Source: Prorocentrum cordatum
Lineage: Eukaryota; Sar; Dinophyceae; Prorocentrales; Prorocentraceae
DNA length: 64,000 nucleotides
NCBI GenBank assembly: GCA_963575745.1
Contig: CAUYUJ010016909.1
Location: forward strand, 192,942-256,941
Reading direction: 5' to 3'
Part shown: piece after piece, positions 32,321 through 43,401 of the stretch
Layout of the letters: every line of letters starts with the position of its first letter
Position numbering within the stretch: position 1 is the first letter of the stretch
Made by a program: the position numbers and the translations under genes
The notes under the pieces: generated by a model
Databases searched by the model: none
What the model was told of the DNA's origin: nothing
Seen by the model: only the letters and a program-made list of their open reading frames with translations

Positions 32321-33421
32321 AGACGGCGACGACGTCCCTGAGGTCGCGGCCTGCACCGCTGCCGCAGCTCCGCGTACCTTCTTGGCCCTCTCGTCGTCGT
32401 TGCCGTGGGAGGCCATGATCTCTGAGAGCTGCGCCAAGCTGTCTGCTGTGCGACGATGGCCTGCAAACATGTGGGGCATCTCGACGTCATGAAGGTCACG
32501 GGCTGCCGCTTCTTCTCCACTGCCGACCGACATCGCCTCGGCTGCGTCCCGCTCTGCGGGGGGCACTCCGCAGGCTGCGGCGGCGGAGGGGGGCCCAGGC
32601 CATGGCGAGCCGCCCAGGCCTGCCGCTCCCGCGCCAGGCGCTGGCGGTGGCCCCCCGATGCCGCCGCTGTCGCCTCCCGCCTGCGCCCCCACGGCTGCCA
32701 GGTGCTGCTGCTGCAACTGGTCGAACAGCTCAGCGACCTCCTGCACCTTGGCGGTGAGCGCGGGCGGGATGCAGCCGCCCTCTGGGATCTTGGACTGAAG
32801 GGCGGCACTGAGCAGACCTTGCACATTAGAGTCTGCTGCCACCTCTTGTGCTGCTGCTGACGCTGCCACTGCTCGCTGTGCTTCCAGCATCTGGAGTTCT
32901 TGGCGAGCTTCGGTCTGGTCATGCAACTTCGACTTGTATTCCTCGGCCAACTTCTCGATCGTGGCCGCCAGTTCGTCGAGCTCGGTCTCGTAGGTGACGA
33001 GCTTATTCTTGATGGCATTGATCTGGCCCGTGAGCGACTGAGTTTGCTGGTCCAAACTCTTGCCCCTGAGCGCTTGCATCTTCGCTTGCTTGAGATACTC
33101 CACTGCGTCGTGATATTCTTTCTTGTCGACTCCCACCCACTTGCGCCAGAAGGACACCTGGGCCTGCGCCAATGCCACTGGATCAGGCGGTCCCTCCTGG
33201 GGCTTGGGTGTCTCTTCTGCCTCCTCAGCTGCGGCGGTCTGAGGCGGTGGGCGGGACCCTGCTCTGCGCGGGCCTCTCGGACGGAAAGCGTCAGCGTCTG
33301 CCTTGCCGCCCATGGAACCTTCCTTGAGGCTGGACCCGCACTGGGAGCACCACTTCTTGGGAGCCCATTCCCAACCGCGGCAGCCACGCTTAGAGCAACA
33401 AGAGTAAGAACCCTTGCCCAT
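32315..33421 (-). CDS. Element B ORF1 protein: Cys cluster and coiled coil
   Basis: A 368-residue nucleic-acid-binding or Gag-like protein, expected to package the element RNA. ATG 33421 is the first after the SL and starts MGKGSYSCC; the frame upstream of it is only array sequence. Residues 8-28 carry a Cys cluster (C8/C9, C14, C25, C28) with WEW between, resembling the C-x2-C...C-x-C cluster with WAW in ORF1 of element D. Residues about 105-195 are Glu/Lys/Gln/Leu-rich and predicted coiled coil (for example QTQSLTGQINAIKNKLVTYE), typical for LINE ORF1 trimerisation. A Pro/Gly/Ala-rich linker follows. It ends SPSL at CTT-TAA-C, overlapping the ORF2 frame. Confidence 0.82.
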   Translation of the reverse strand: MGKGSYSCCSKRGCRGWEWAPKKWCSQCGSSLKEGSMGGKADADAFRPRGPRRAGSRPPPQTAAAEEAEETPKPQEGPPDPVALAQAQVSFWRKWVGVDKKEYHDAVEYLKQAKMQALRGKSLDQQTQSLTGQINAIKNKLVTYETELDELAATIEKLAEEYKSKLHDQTEARQELQMLEAQRAVAASAAAQEVAADSNVQGLLSAALQSKIPEGGCIPPALTAKVQEVAELFDQLQQQHLAAVGAQAGGDSGGIGGPPPAPGAGAAGLGGSPWPGPPSAAAACGVPPAERDAAEAMSVGSGEEAAARDLHDVEMPHMFAGHRRTADSLAQLSEIMASHGNDDERAKKVRGAAAAVQAATSGTSSPSL

Positions 33422-33573
33422 GGCGGCTGTCTGCGGGGATGAGGGGAAAAGTGCGTAATAGTGGCCAAAATCAAAAGAAGCCTGCGGGTCGCTGATTGGT
33501 GCAGCGTCGGGAGCAGGCTTATCGGAAGTCGGCGCTGTTGCCCCTCGAGGGGCGGGGATTCCGCAGATTGCGA

Positions 33574-33595
33574 CTTGAGCCAAAATGGCTACGGA
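33574..33595 (-). other. Relic DinoSL at the 5' end of LINE B
   Basis: All 22 nt of DinoSL are present on the minus strand with T as the first base. The following bases (TCGCAATC) show it is not an SL RNA gene. The LINE 5'UTR follows directly, and a GGA array lies on the other side. Confidence 0.95.
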
Positions 33596-33596
33596 T

Positions 33597-33853
33597 GGGG
33601 GAGGAGGAGGAGAAGGAGGAGGAGCAGGAGGAGGAGGAGGAGGAGGAGGAGGAGGAGGAGGAGGAGGAGGAGGAGGAGGGAGGAGGAGGAGGAGGACGAG
33701 GAGGAGGGGAGGAGGAGGGAAGAGGAGAAGGAGGAGGAGGAGGGGAGGAGGAGGAGGAGGGGAGGAGGAGGAGGAGGAGGAGGAGGAGGAGGAGGAGGAG
33801 GAGGAGGAGGAGGAGGAGGACGAGGAGGAGGAGGAGGAGGAGGAGGAGGGGGA
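33597..33853. repeat. (GGA)n array, 5' side of element B
   Basis: Almost pure GGA triplets on the plus strand, starting just beyond the spliced-leader relic. Confidence 0.97.
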
Positions 33854-34088
33854 GAGGGGGGGCGGACTGGAAGGCCGCCAAACTGTTAAATTGCAACTGC
33901 TGGGAGGCTTCCGTGGGGACGAGCCAGACATAGAAACCAAATTCTGGGGCCATGAAGCCAGATTGGTCCCGCTTGCACCCAAGATGAAACACATTAAGCC
34001 GGACTGAACGGATCAGGCTGTATTGAGACGGTTTTCGACCGCGTCTATACCAACGCCGATGCTGAATTCAACCTCTCACGAGTTGCAT

Positions 34089-34262
34089 CCTAGCAAATGG
34101 GGTCGGAGCAGATGGCCTCGCAGGGTCGGACTGCATCGACGGTGCACCGGGGATGCGCCAGCGATATCGGGGAGAATCAGGCACCTGGATCGCGCTGCAT
34201 CACCGATACATCGAAGACGCGGCGAGATCCTCCGACCCCATTTTCTCCGACCCCACTTAGGC
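34089..34262. mobile_element. MITE-like repeat, family 4
   Basis: About 175 bp. The left end CCTAGCAAATGGGGTCGGAG matches the complement of the right end (CTCCGACCCCACTTAGG) with one small gap. A related right end (CCCCATCTAGGCGGCCTAG) is at about 51712-51730 with diverged inner sequence. Confidence 0.55.
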
Positions 34263-34582
34263 GGCCTAGAGTGACCAGGACATGACAGGAAAGGACAGGC
34301 GCCGATTCTGTCCCACGCGCATGCGGAGAGCGCTTCCTGCGGAAGACAGCAGTAAAGCAGTAGCCTTTCACAAGTGCATCTTGTTGGCCAGGCGTCGTCG
34401 CGGATGATTCGGGGGGGGGAGGGGTGGATGTACGAAGGCTCTGGGGCGTTTGGGCGGGCCTCCAACGGCTTTTCGGGAGATCTGTGAGCGGGGGAGAAAG
34501 AGAAGACAAGACAAGAGAGGAGCATGAGTCGTGTGACCCAAAATGAACACCATCGCATCATATGTAACTTTGGGGTCACAAA

Positions 34583-34656
34583 ACCGTGTGGTGACGGTCC
34601 GTGTGGTGACCTCGGAGCTCCCAGCGCCCTCACTGCGCGGTCCCTCACCGCACGGT
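34583..34656. repeat. Inverted repeat with GTGGTGACGGTC motif
   Basis: Arms 34583-34609 and 34630-34656 match at 21 of 27 positions. The left arm contains CCGTGTGGTGAC twice. The motif is shared with the outer arms of the foldback element at 22155-22406, so this may be a solo or internally deleted relative. Confidence 0.55.
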
Positions 34657-35055
34657 CTTAGAACCTCGGAGGCCCCAGTCGCCCGAGACACCCCTCGGAG
34701 AACGAGTCCCACAGCAGCGCGGTGACCCCGAATCCCTGTTGACTCACCAGGCGGTGTGATCACCACACTCCATGGGGGCCCCGTGCAACAGAACCGCCGC
34801 GAGCTACCCAAACCCTCGACGTCAGGATTTTTTCACTTAGCGAAAAACCTCCCGTCGTGATTCTTCCAGACTCGAGGGGCAGGAGGAGGAGGAGGAAGAG
34901 GAGGAGGAGGAGGCCGCAACAAGCGCCCGGTGGGGTCTCCGCCGACGGCCCCAAGGCCGAACCCCCGTCGCGGACGGCCACCGTCGCGGCCGAGGGCGCC
35001 ATGTCGCGGCGCGCTGGCGAGGCGAGGTGGACCCCCGTCGGGGGTGAACCCCTGG

Positions 35056-35163
35056 TTGTTATCGCTGTTATCGGTGAGATCTTTATCGTTGTTATCGTTG
35101 TTATCGTTATCGCTGTGATTGTTGAGGTCCTTGTTATCGTTGTGATCGTTGTTATCGTTGTCG
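35056..35163. repeat. (GTTATC)n-like minisatellite
   Basis: Degenerate hexamers of GTTATC / GTTGTTATCG type on the plus strand. Confidence 0.85.
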
Positions 35164-35469
35164 TTCCCCCCCACGTTTGTTGGGATTCTCCAGAAAGGGG
35201 GGGTGACCCTGAGGGAAGGCATGAGTTCGATCCGCTGGTGCACCGAACTGCCGCAAACAGATGCTTCTCAGAAAGCAAGCGGCGGGCATTCTCACAAAAC
35301 CCTCCGGCCATCTACCTCATAGTCAGGGATCCGCGATCGTATAATCTGGACCGTGGTGGGCCGTCGAAACGTGAATTGCAGACGCGTCAAAACCCACTGG
35401 GCTATGTCAGAAGCGACCGGACGACGTGAGAACATCCACTGGGAGAAAGGGCGGAACAGGATGAGGAGG

Positions 35470-35728
35470 ACACGGGAGGAGGAGGAGGAGGAGGAGGAGA
35501 AGGAGGAGGAAGAGGAGGAGGAGGAGGAGGAAGAGGAGGACGAGGAGGAGGACGAGGAGGAGGAGGAGGAGGAGGAGGAAAGAGGAGGAAGCGGGGGAGG
35601 AAGCGGGGGAGGAGGAAGAAGCGGGGGAGGAGGAGGAAGCGGGGGAGGAGGAAGCGGGGGAGGAGGAGGAAGCGGGGAGGAGGAGGAGGAGGAGGAGGAG
35701 GAGGAGGAGGAGGAGGAGGAGGAGGAGG
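35470..35728. repeat. (GGA)n array with AGCGGGGGAGG variants
   Basis: GGA triplets on the plus strand; at 35588-35680 a GGAAGCGGGGGAG unit recurs six or seven times. Confidence 0.93.
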
Positions 35729-35903
35729 CGCGTACCCCCCAGAGCTCGCCGCCGAAGCATACTGCAGAAGTGGGAGGTGGGGGTTGGGGGGGGGGGGGAG
35801 GCAGGCCTGAAGGCGGGGTGGGCAGGGTGGGCGAGAGGATGCCGAGGAGGGGGGGGGGTCGGACGGGGCGGGCAGGAGAGAGAAGGGGCGCGATGGCGGA
35901 GGG

Positions 35904-35958
<55 letters not shown>

Positions 35959-37288
35959 CCCCCCATCCCATCTGGGGGGGAGGCCTGTGGAACCCAGGGG
36001 CCCATCCCATCTGGGGGGGCGGATGGGCGGGGGGAGGAGGGCGATGGGAGGGGAGTATCAGAGAGCCAGCCCTACCAGTAATCCGTGGAATGGAGACGAT
36101 GGATGTCTTCTCTCCTCTCGCATTGAAAGAATACTAGCATGATCGGCGGACCAAAAAGGCAGCGGTAGAGGTGAGGATAGAGATCCAGCATGGGTACATG
36201 CACAGAGGGGCGATTGTGGCCGGGGGAATAAAGGCGATGGATTGGACACATCAAGAGAAGAACAGGCATATAGCACAGGCCAGCAGGGAGAGGCAGGATG
36301 GCGCCCGAACGCCAGAGGAGAGGGGCGAAATCCACGCTTCCCCTCTCCAGGAGAGGTGGAGGGGAGGGATGGGAAGGGGGGGAAAAAGGAGAGGGGGACG
36401 GGCAAACTGGGTGCGCTCGCGACGTATCTGGCATCCTTCCCCTCCCCTCCCGCCCATCCCTTCCCGTTACGCTGATGATTTTCTCTCTCCGCGGACGGGT
36501 CGCAGCGGACCTGCATCATACAAATTGATGCGCAATCAGAAGGGGGACCTTTGCACACGTGAAGACGAGAAGGTGGCGGATGAGTAATTAGGCGGATTAA
36601 AAAAGGATTAGGAAGGATAATCAGGAGGCGGCGGGGCGGCAGCATCATCGGGAGGAGCAGGAGGACCAGGGGAAGGCGGAGGAAGGAAACAGAGAGAGAG
36701 AGAGAGAGTGACGACGACGCGGAAAGAATCGCATCCAGAAATGCGGCCCGCGCTGGGGCGAGAGCGCCTCTCTGAACGACGGGGCAGGCGCTGGTCGTGA
36801 AATGAGGCCACAGCTGCAGCGGGAACCCATGTCGAACAGCTGCAAAGCTCTGATCGAAAACGCGCACACGGAAGAAACGAATGTGAGGAAGAGGATCGGA
36901 GGTAGAAGGGCGGGCCTCGACTGCAACTCGGCTGACCAGGGGCCTGCCAGTGTCCCGCAGCCCCGGCACCACGTACCTGGAGACAGCACAGACCCAGACC
37001 TCCGAGGTCATGATCTTTCTCACGACGCGACCCCCAGAGGTCCGGACCCATTCCCTGGGACCCGTTTTTCATCCTGAATAATTTTGTTGACGGTCCCGAG
37101 GCTCGGTGAAGGCCCCCAAAGGCCGAAAACAGCGAAAAGCCCCCCGCCGTGATTTTGCCACAACGCGAAGGGGGTCTGGGGACTGTACCTCCTTCTCACC
37201 GGTATCCTCATTGCCGTCCTCCTTCCTGCCCTCCCTCCTGTTCTTCCTCGTCCCCCAGTCTTCCGGCGCGCAAACATGAATTAGCGAT

Positions 37289-37322
37289 CCATGGATTTGG
37301 CGCGCCGTCGCCAAATCCATGG
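37289..37322. repeat. Perfect 14-bp hairpin
   Basis: Arms CCATGGATTTGGCG and CGCCAAATCCATGG around a 6-nt loop. Around it, GCAAACATG and ATTAGCGA motifs appear in inverted order near 37271 and 37405-37436, so this may be the centre or an end of a MITE-like unit. Confidence 0.8.
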
Positions 37323-37454
37323 GTCGGGTGAGATGCCCTCCCCAAAATGCGGCTGGTGCTGACTCGCTCGGCGGCAGATATCCGCGATTTCCCACGGAAA
37401 CGGGACCCGTCGCTAATCCACGCCCCCTTGATCCATGTTTGCGATCGCCTGATG

Positions 37455-37870
37455 GGGGGGCCCAGGGACACACAAAGAAAAAGACACACAGATCCCAGGA
37501 TCCCCCGTACTTTCCCAATCTTTTTCTTGACTCTCCTCTTCCCCCCCGCTTCCACTTCCCATCTTTTCCCCCCTTTTCCTGGGGATCGACGACTAAATGA
37601 CTTGCGTCTGTGCTTCGATGCTTCCCTCCCGAGGGCCTGCCGCAGCGCGCCGCGCTGCCGGGCCCCCCCCTCCCCTTCTGCCTCGTCCCCGAGTCGTTCT
37701 CTTTTTGGAAGGGGCCTTGGGACACACAAATAAATACACACAAATGACTGGATTCCCCATATTCTCCAATATTTTGGATTTTGCCTTCCCCCCACCACTT
37801 CCCATATATCTTCCCATATTTTTCCTGGGAGTCGACGATTCATTGTGTCTACGTGTTTCTTTCTCTCCTG
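37455..37870. repeat. Diverged tandem duplication of about 250 bp
   Basis: GGGACACACAAA, a CCCATxTTTTCC stretch and TGGGxxTCGACGAxTxA recur in the same order about 250 bp apart (for example about 37466 and 37718). Confidence 0.6.
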
Positions 37871-38169
37871 ATTTTTCCCCAGGGCCCACACTCCGCCTCT
37901 GCCTCCCCCGCCAGCTCCGGAGCCCACGCAGTATCACGGTGCCTCCTGCTCCCCCCCTCCCCTCCTCCTCCACCTTGCCCGCCTTCCCAATTCCCCCCCC
38001 TCCCAACCATCACATTCCCTCCCCTCCTCATCTCCTCACCTTTCCCCCCCCACATCACGTCGTCCCATCTTCCCTCGCATCCACCTCCTCCTCGTCTTCA
38101 GGCATCCTCCTCCCTACCCCTACCTGCATTTTCTCGCATATCCTCATCTCACCTCATCTACTTCATCCC

Positions 38170-38196
38170 TCCCCTCCTCCTCCTCCTCCTCCTCCT

Positions 38197-38238
<42 letters not shown>

Positions 38239-38530
38239 CCCACACCTCGTCCTCACCATCATCTCCTCCCCCCTTCCTCCTCTCACCTCATCATCGCTCT
38301 CTCCCCTCCCTCCTCCCCCCTCTCTCTACTCTTCCTTCACATTCCCCCTCGGCCTCCTCCTCCTCCTCCTTCTCCTCCGTCCCCTTCCCCATTCCACTCC
38401 TCGTTTTCTCCCATCCTCCTCCTCCTCCTCCCCCTCCTCCTCCTCCTCCTTTGTCATCGTCGTCCTCCTCCACCTCCTCCTCCTCATCCTCCTCCTTTGT
38501 CGTCCTCCTCGTGCTTCCTCGTCGTCCTCG
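38170..38530. repeat. (TCC)n-rich pyrimidine tract
   Basis: CCT triplets with a CTGCTC patch (38201-38237) and several unique interruptions. Pro/Ser/Leu frames across it are not genes. Confidence 0.85.
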
Positions 38531-39235
38531 CTCTCCCCAAGCAACCTGCGGAAAAAGGCCCGAGACTCATCATAACCTATGCAACATCGCGGAAGAGCTC
38601 CCAGACCTCGAACATGTTCCTGTTCCCGCTCTTGCTCCTCCATTTACCCCTTCTACTCCCACGTGCTCGTTCGTCTCCTCCTTTCTTGAAGCCCTCCCCT
38701 CTCTCATGTTGGCACACCCGAAGGGACAACATCAAAAATACGACTCTCGACAACAAAGGTTGTCCAACAGGACAGCGACTGCTGTGCTGTTGAGCAAGCC
38801 ACGCTTGCCACTAAGCCGGCCACTTCTGCCACAACACCGACAGCGAGTTTTCCCCGCTAGTTTCGACTTCACTTGGCCTCCCACTAGTTTCGACTTCACT
38901 TGGCCTCCTAAGCCCGCCCTCCTCCCTCATCCACTTCCTCCCTCCTCCTCCTCCTCCTCCTTTTCCTCCTCCTCCTCCCTCTCCTCGCCCGCTTCGCCCT
39001 CCTTCTCCCCGACCTCCTCAACCCGCCAGCCTACCTTCCTCCCACCCCCCAGCCTTCTTGCCCTCCTCATCCTTATTCCTTATTAGAATATACTCCTACT
39101 CCCCCCTCAGGCCGGCAGATAGCGGGCGCATCCGGGTGGTCCCATCCTAACCTGTAGAAAACAATACAAAATCAATATTTTTCTTATTTTTTCCTCTCGA
39201 CATGGACGTCCTGTCGTCCACGGCGATAATCCATT
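38531..39235. other. Spacer, no gene
   Basis: Includes a 27-bp direct repeat (about 38857 and 38884) with the word CTAGTTTCGACTTCACTTGG and a further TCC patch at 38937-38975. No coding evidence. Confidence 0.6.
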
Positions 39236-39616
39236 GCAAAAAATACCACAAAGAGCACACGCGCGCGTTCATGTCAGAATCCTACCGAACACCGTGTGTT
39301 TGCAAGCATTTCAACATAAAAACATCAAAAACCCAATGTTTTTTTCACAAAAAATTGTACAAATTTCCCGCCCGGGCTCTCTTGCTGAAATCATAGGAAA
39401 ACCATAGGAATCTTAAGAATTCTGTCAAATCCAGCGATTTCACGTCATCGCGCGGTGCACTCGCGATGCTCTGTCATGCACCCAGGCCGCGAATCCTGTG
39501 CAAAAAATACCACAAAGAGCACACTCGCGCGTTCATGTCAGAATCCTACCGAACACCGTGTGTTTGCAAGCATTTCAACATAAAAACATCAAAAACCCAA
39601 TGCTTTTTCACAAAAA
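39236..39616. repeat. Satellite-like repeat, two copies 264 bp apart
   Basis: About 118 bp (39236-39353) is repeated almost exactly at 39500-39616. Shared words include GCAAAAAATACCACAAAGAG and GTTTGCAAGCATTTCAACAT. In reverse orientation these resemble the array at 45.88-46.51 kb. Confidence 0.85.
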
Positions 39617-41300
39617 TGCTTTGGGGTGTCCTGTCAGACCGTCGGGCTTCCTCCGGCCACCTCTGGCTTCCTGCGGTGTACCGGGCCATTCTCGACTCGT
39701 CTGGCAATGCGTGCGCGGCATTCAACACGCGCTCGCCAGTTCCCGTCGGCAACCGCCATCGCGGCCGCATCAGCTGTACCAAACCGGCTGGCCGGTGTGA
39801 CTTCGGCCCCCAGTTGTGCCAGCTTTGCTTCTTATGTTGTGGGAGGGCGGGTGGGACTGGGCATGCCATGCTTGACTCGCTCGAGCTGGCTAGCTTGACC
39901 CCCCTCCTACTCCTCGTCCTCGCCCGTCTGCACCTCCTCCTCCTCCTCTTCCTCCTCCTCCTCCTCCTCCTCCTCCTCCTCCTCCCCCTCCTCCTCCATC
40001 CATCTTCTCTTCCGCCTCCACATCCTCCTCCTGCTCCTCCTCCTCCTCAGCCTCCTCGTCCTCCTCCCCTTGCTCCTCCCCGTCCTCGTTCTCCACTTTT
40101 CCTCCTCTCCTCTGTCGTCCTCCTCATCCTTCCTCGTCGTCGTCGTCCTCCTCCTCCTCCTCCCCGTCCCCATTGCCCTCGTACTTCGTACGCGTGGGAG
40201 AAGGGACGGGGCGAGAAGGAGGGGGACCAGAAGAAACCGAGGATACGCCAATCACACATCCCCTCCTCATAACAACCTACAATAATTCCGTTACAAAAAA
40301 GAAAACGCCCCATTGAAACACGAGCGCCTCATGCGCCTGCCGGTCAGGCAAGCGCGCGCTTGGGAAAAGGAGCTGCGAACGCAAAGAGGCCGAACACAGA
40401 ATGTTCAAGGACACGCCCAACGAGAACCCCATCAATGTGGCTGCTGCAAGCGAATGCACTTATGGCCGTGTACATTAAATCATACCAACAAAACCGTTTT
40501 TTCAAAAGGACATCTCCCCGACGGTTCAACTTTTGCACGGGTTTCCACGTATGGCCACACATTTCAAAGACGCATCAAGGGATCGACACATTGTGAAAGT
40601 CAACGTGTGCGGCGCTATGACGAGAGCCACATGTTGAACAAACGCTGCCCTCTCAGAGTAATGCCAAACGTCATAACCATAACATGTCCGAGGTCCGCGC
40701 GGACTTGTGACAAGTTATGTGTCTGCTGTGTTGTGTTCTTCAACCTCCGTCCACATAACTGTTGAACGCGCTCAAGACGAATGTGCGCGGTGCTTGGACG
40801 AGGCCCACATCTTGAACATGACCCGCCCTCCATCCTTGTCGCTGCTGGAGGAACGCCACGGGGCGCTGGGGCGTAAATGGCACGTTGAAAACGGCATCCC
40901 TCCTAACGACCTGAAGACCTCGAGGCGAAAGCGCGCGGCGCAAAGAAGGGAGCCGAATCTTGAAAACCAGCCGCCGTTTGTCCTTGTAGCTCAAAATCTA
41001 AAATTTCACAGTCGGTGAAAAGTCTCGGGCGAAACGACGGGCCTGTCCTACCAAGACGTCTTGCGGGGCGACAAGGATCGTCTAGCAGGAATAGGGGCGA
41101 AGGAGGAGGAGGAGGAGGAGGCGGTGGACCCAGAAGAGGCCTCCAGATGATTCCCAAGGCACCCAGGACGCACAAAGACGGCCCTAGGCCCGCCAAGGTG
41201 CCTCCCCAGACGCCACGAAAGGCCTCCAAAAAAACTTCCAAGAAACATCCGAGGAGACTCCGAGAGGCATTCAGGAGGCTTCTGGCTCTGCTGTTCGCCC
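39617..41300. other. Stretch with pyrimidine tract and diverged tandem repeat, no gene
   Basis: A TCC-rich tract is at about 39925-40160. From 40590 to 40830 a diverged repeat of about 178 bp is seen (CGAG..CCACAT.TTGAACA at about 40620 and 40798). Short frames across this region reflect repeat sequence. Confidence 0.55.
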
Positions 41301-41565
41301 TTTTCCTCCTCCTCCTCCTCCTCCTCTTCCTCCTCCTCCTCCTCCTCCTCCTCCCCTTCCTTCTCCTTCGCCTTCTCCTCTTCCTCCTCCTCCTCCTCTT
41401 TCTCCCCTTCCTTCTCCTCCTTCATCTCCTCCTCCTCCTCCTCCTCCTCCTCCTCCTCCTCATCCGAAACTCTATCAGCCTTGGTCTTCCTCCATCTATC
41501 CATCCCTTCTCTTCCTCCTCCTCCTCCTCCTCGTCTTCCTCCTCCTCCCCCCCCTCCTCCCCGCT
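41301..41565. repeat. (TCC)n pyrimidine tract
   Basis: CCT/TCC triplets from 41301 to about 41462 and again at 41510-41560, separated by a short unique piece. Confidence 0.9.
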
Positions 41566-42084
41566 CGAACAATGACGGCTGTCCTCCTCTGTGCTCCTAC
41601 ACTTCTCTGATCGCCTCAATTCGCCGGGGCGTCGGGTTTGGATGGGCCGGCGGGGATACTTTTGATCGCGACCACGTCGAAAGAAATCGGGCGGTGTCCA
41701 GGAGCGTAGCACACGAGCAACGGCCCAAATTACGCACGCAGAAGATCTTCCAGGCGAAATGCAACACCAAAATGGCGGAAGGCCGGCGGGGATATTTTTT
41801 GTTAGTCGCAGCCGCAAGCGAAGGCGCAGGCGGCGTCAAAGGTCGACCCGGGCTGCGGGCGGAGCCTAATTTCCCAGCAAGCGCACTCACGGCTGCCGAA
41901 GCTGCCGCGGAGGGATGCTGAGTGGCGCCAGAGGCTGGCCGGCGGGGATGCGCGAAGCGTCGGGAATTTTTGGCGATGCGCAATTGCTGAAGCCCCCCGG
42001 CGGCCAGAAAACTTCCAGGGGACCACGGGAACACCCGAAAACCTCACACTTCGAACTTGGACGGGGTCCGGGGCCCTAGTGTAG

Positions 42085-42186
42085 ACGACGAAAACAACGA
42101 CGACGGCGACGGCGACGCCGACGGCGACGGCGACGACGGCGACCACGACGGCCACGAGGAAGACGACGGCGACGACGACGACGAAC

Positions 42187-42240
<54 letters not shown>

Positions 42241-42268
42241 ACGACCACGACGGCCACGAGGAAGACGA
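42085..42268. repeat. (GAC)n tract
   Basis: GAC/GAT/GGC triplets on the plus strand, giving poly-Asp in one frame and poly-Val or Arg in others. A second short GAC run lies at 42640-42690. Confidence 0.95.
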
Positions 42269-42470
42269 CGACGTGCCCGGGGGGGTCGGGGGGCCCGGCG
42301 AGCACCTGTCTGCCTCGAGCTCGCCGACCCAGCCCTCGCGCTTGCGCTCCTCGGCCGGCCGGCCCGAGCACCCTCCGAGAGATGCGGGGATAGATAGGCA
42401 GAGAAAGAGAGAGAGAGAGAGATCAGAAAGAGAGAGAACAAACAACAAAAATCATATATATATATATATA

Positions 42471-42507
42471 CAAGACTGCATTGGCGCTTCGCGCCAATGC
42501 AGTCTTG
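42471..42507. repeat. Perfect 17-bp hairpin with 3-nt loop
   Basis: Arms CAAGACTGCATTGGCGC and GCGCCAATGCAGTCTTG flank a TTC loop, directly after an (AT)n run at 42453-42470. Short perfect hairpins of this kind occur at Helitron 3' ends or as collapsed inverted repeats, but no Helitron protein is present. Confidence 0.9.
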
Positions 42508-42651
42508 TTCCGGACGCTTCTCGGGAAAGCAATGAGTCATCGCGTGTTTCAGCAGAGGGTGCGTCGAGACCACGAATACGACCACGATCACGAGGACCAC
42601 CACCACCACCAGCACCACCACAACCACAACCACTACGACGACGACGACGCC

Positions 42652-42683
<32 letters not shown>

Positions 42684-42956
42684 CAATGGGGCTCTCGTCT
42701 GAACCGTCTTGGGGGCCTCGTGGGCCGTCTTGAAACTTTAGTGGGTCCTCTTTGAGCGCTGATTGGCCGTCTTAGGGCCCGTTTTGGGCCCGTGGGCTCC
42801 GATTGGAAGGGGCGTCCAACTGCCCGGAAGGCCGCCAGGACTCCGAAAGGGCGTCCAGGGCGTTCGTTGGGTGGAGGGCAGGGGCGTCTGGTGTGTCCTG
42901 GGGGGGGGGGTCCGGTTTAGCGGGGGGGGTCCGGGTAATAAGAATATAAGAATAGG

Positions 42957-43360
42957 AATAGCGAGAGAGAGAGAGAGAGAGAGAGACGGAGTGGAGACAC
43001 ACATATCGATAGAGAAAGGGGGAGAGGGAGAGAGAGAGAGAGAGAGAGAGAGAAAAAAAAAAAAACCACAGAGAGAGAGAGAGAGACAACAAAAGAGAAA
43101 GAGAGAGAGAGAGGGAAAGCGAGAGGGAGATACATATATATATATATACAGAGAAAGATAAAGAGAAAAACAAATAGAGAGAGAGAGAGAGAGATGGGAA
43201 TAAAGAGAGAGTATGAGAGAAAGAGAGGGAGAGAGAGAGGGGAGAGAGAGAGAGAGACAGAGAGACAGAGGGACAGAGAGAGAGAGAGACTGAGAGAGAG
43301 AGAGAGAGAGATAGAGAAAGAGAGAAAGAGAGAAAAAGGGAGAGAGAGAGAGAGAGATGC

Positions 43361-43401
<41 letters not shown>

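Larger units (their letters stand above)
27511..33595 (-). mobile_element. SL-tagged LINE retrotransposon B, nearly complete
   Basis: A minus-strand two-ORF non-LTR element about 6.1 kb long. From 5' to 3' it has a full DinoSL (33574-33595), a 152-nt 5'UTR, ORF1 (33421-32315), ORF2 with EEP, RT, RNase H and Cys tail (32316-27585), and a 3'UTR of about 75 nt. A 5' end that starts exactly with DinoSL means the whole trans-spliced mRNA was copied. GGA arrays of the same orientation lie at both ends. The single clear lesion is a frameshift in RT at about 30340-30370. Confidence 0.88.
33854..35465. other. Intergenic stretch with small repeats, no gene
   Basis: About 1.6 kb. It includes a MITE-like unit (34089-34262), an inverted repeat (34583-34656) and a GTTATC-rich minisatellite (35056-35163). 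No frame has a recognisable domain. Confidence 0.6.
35729..38160. other. Intergenic stretch with dispersed repeats, no gene
   Basis: Contains a (GTC)n tract (35907-35957), two copies of ATCCCATCTGGGGGGG (about 35966 and 36004), a hairpin (37289-37322) and a diverged tandem duplication of about 250 bp (37440-37870). No coding domain is seen. Confidence 0.6.

Noticed and set aside
30331-33474. N-terminal extension of the ORF2 frame of element B up to 33474
   Set aside because: That part is the antiphase shadow of ORF1; the Arg/Ser-rich product has no domain.
24167-33595. SL RNA genes at the DinoSL sequences
   Set aside because: No GT donor or intron-like SL RNA part follows either leader, and both are followed by protein-coding units.
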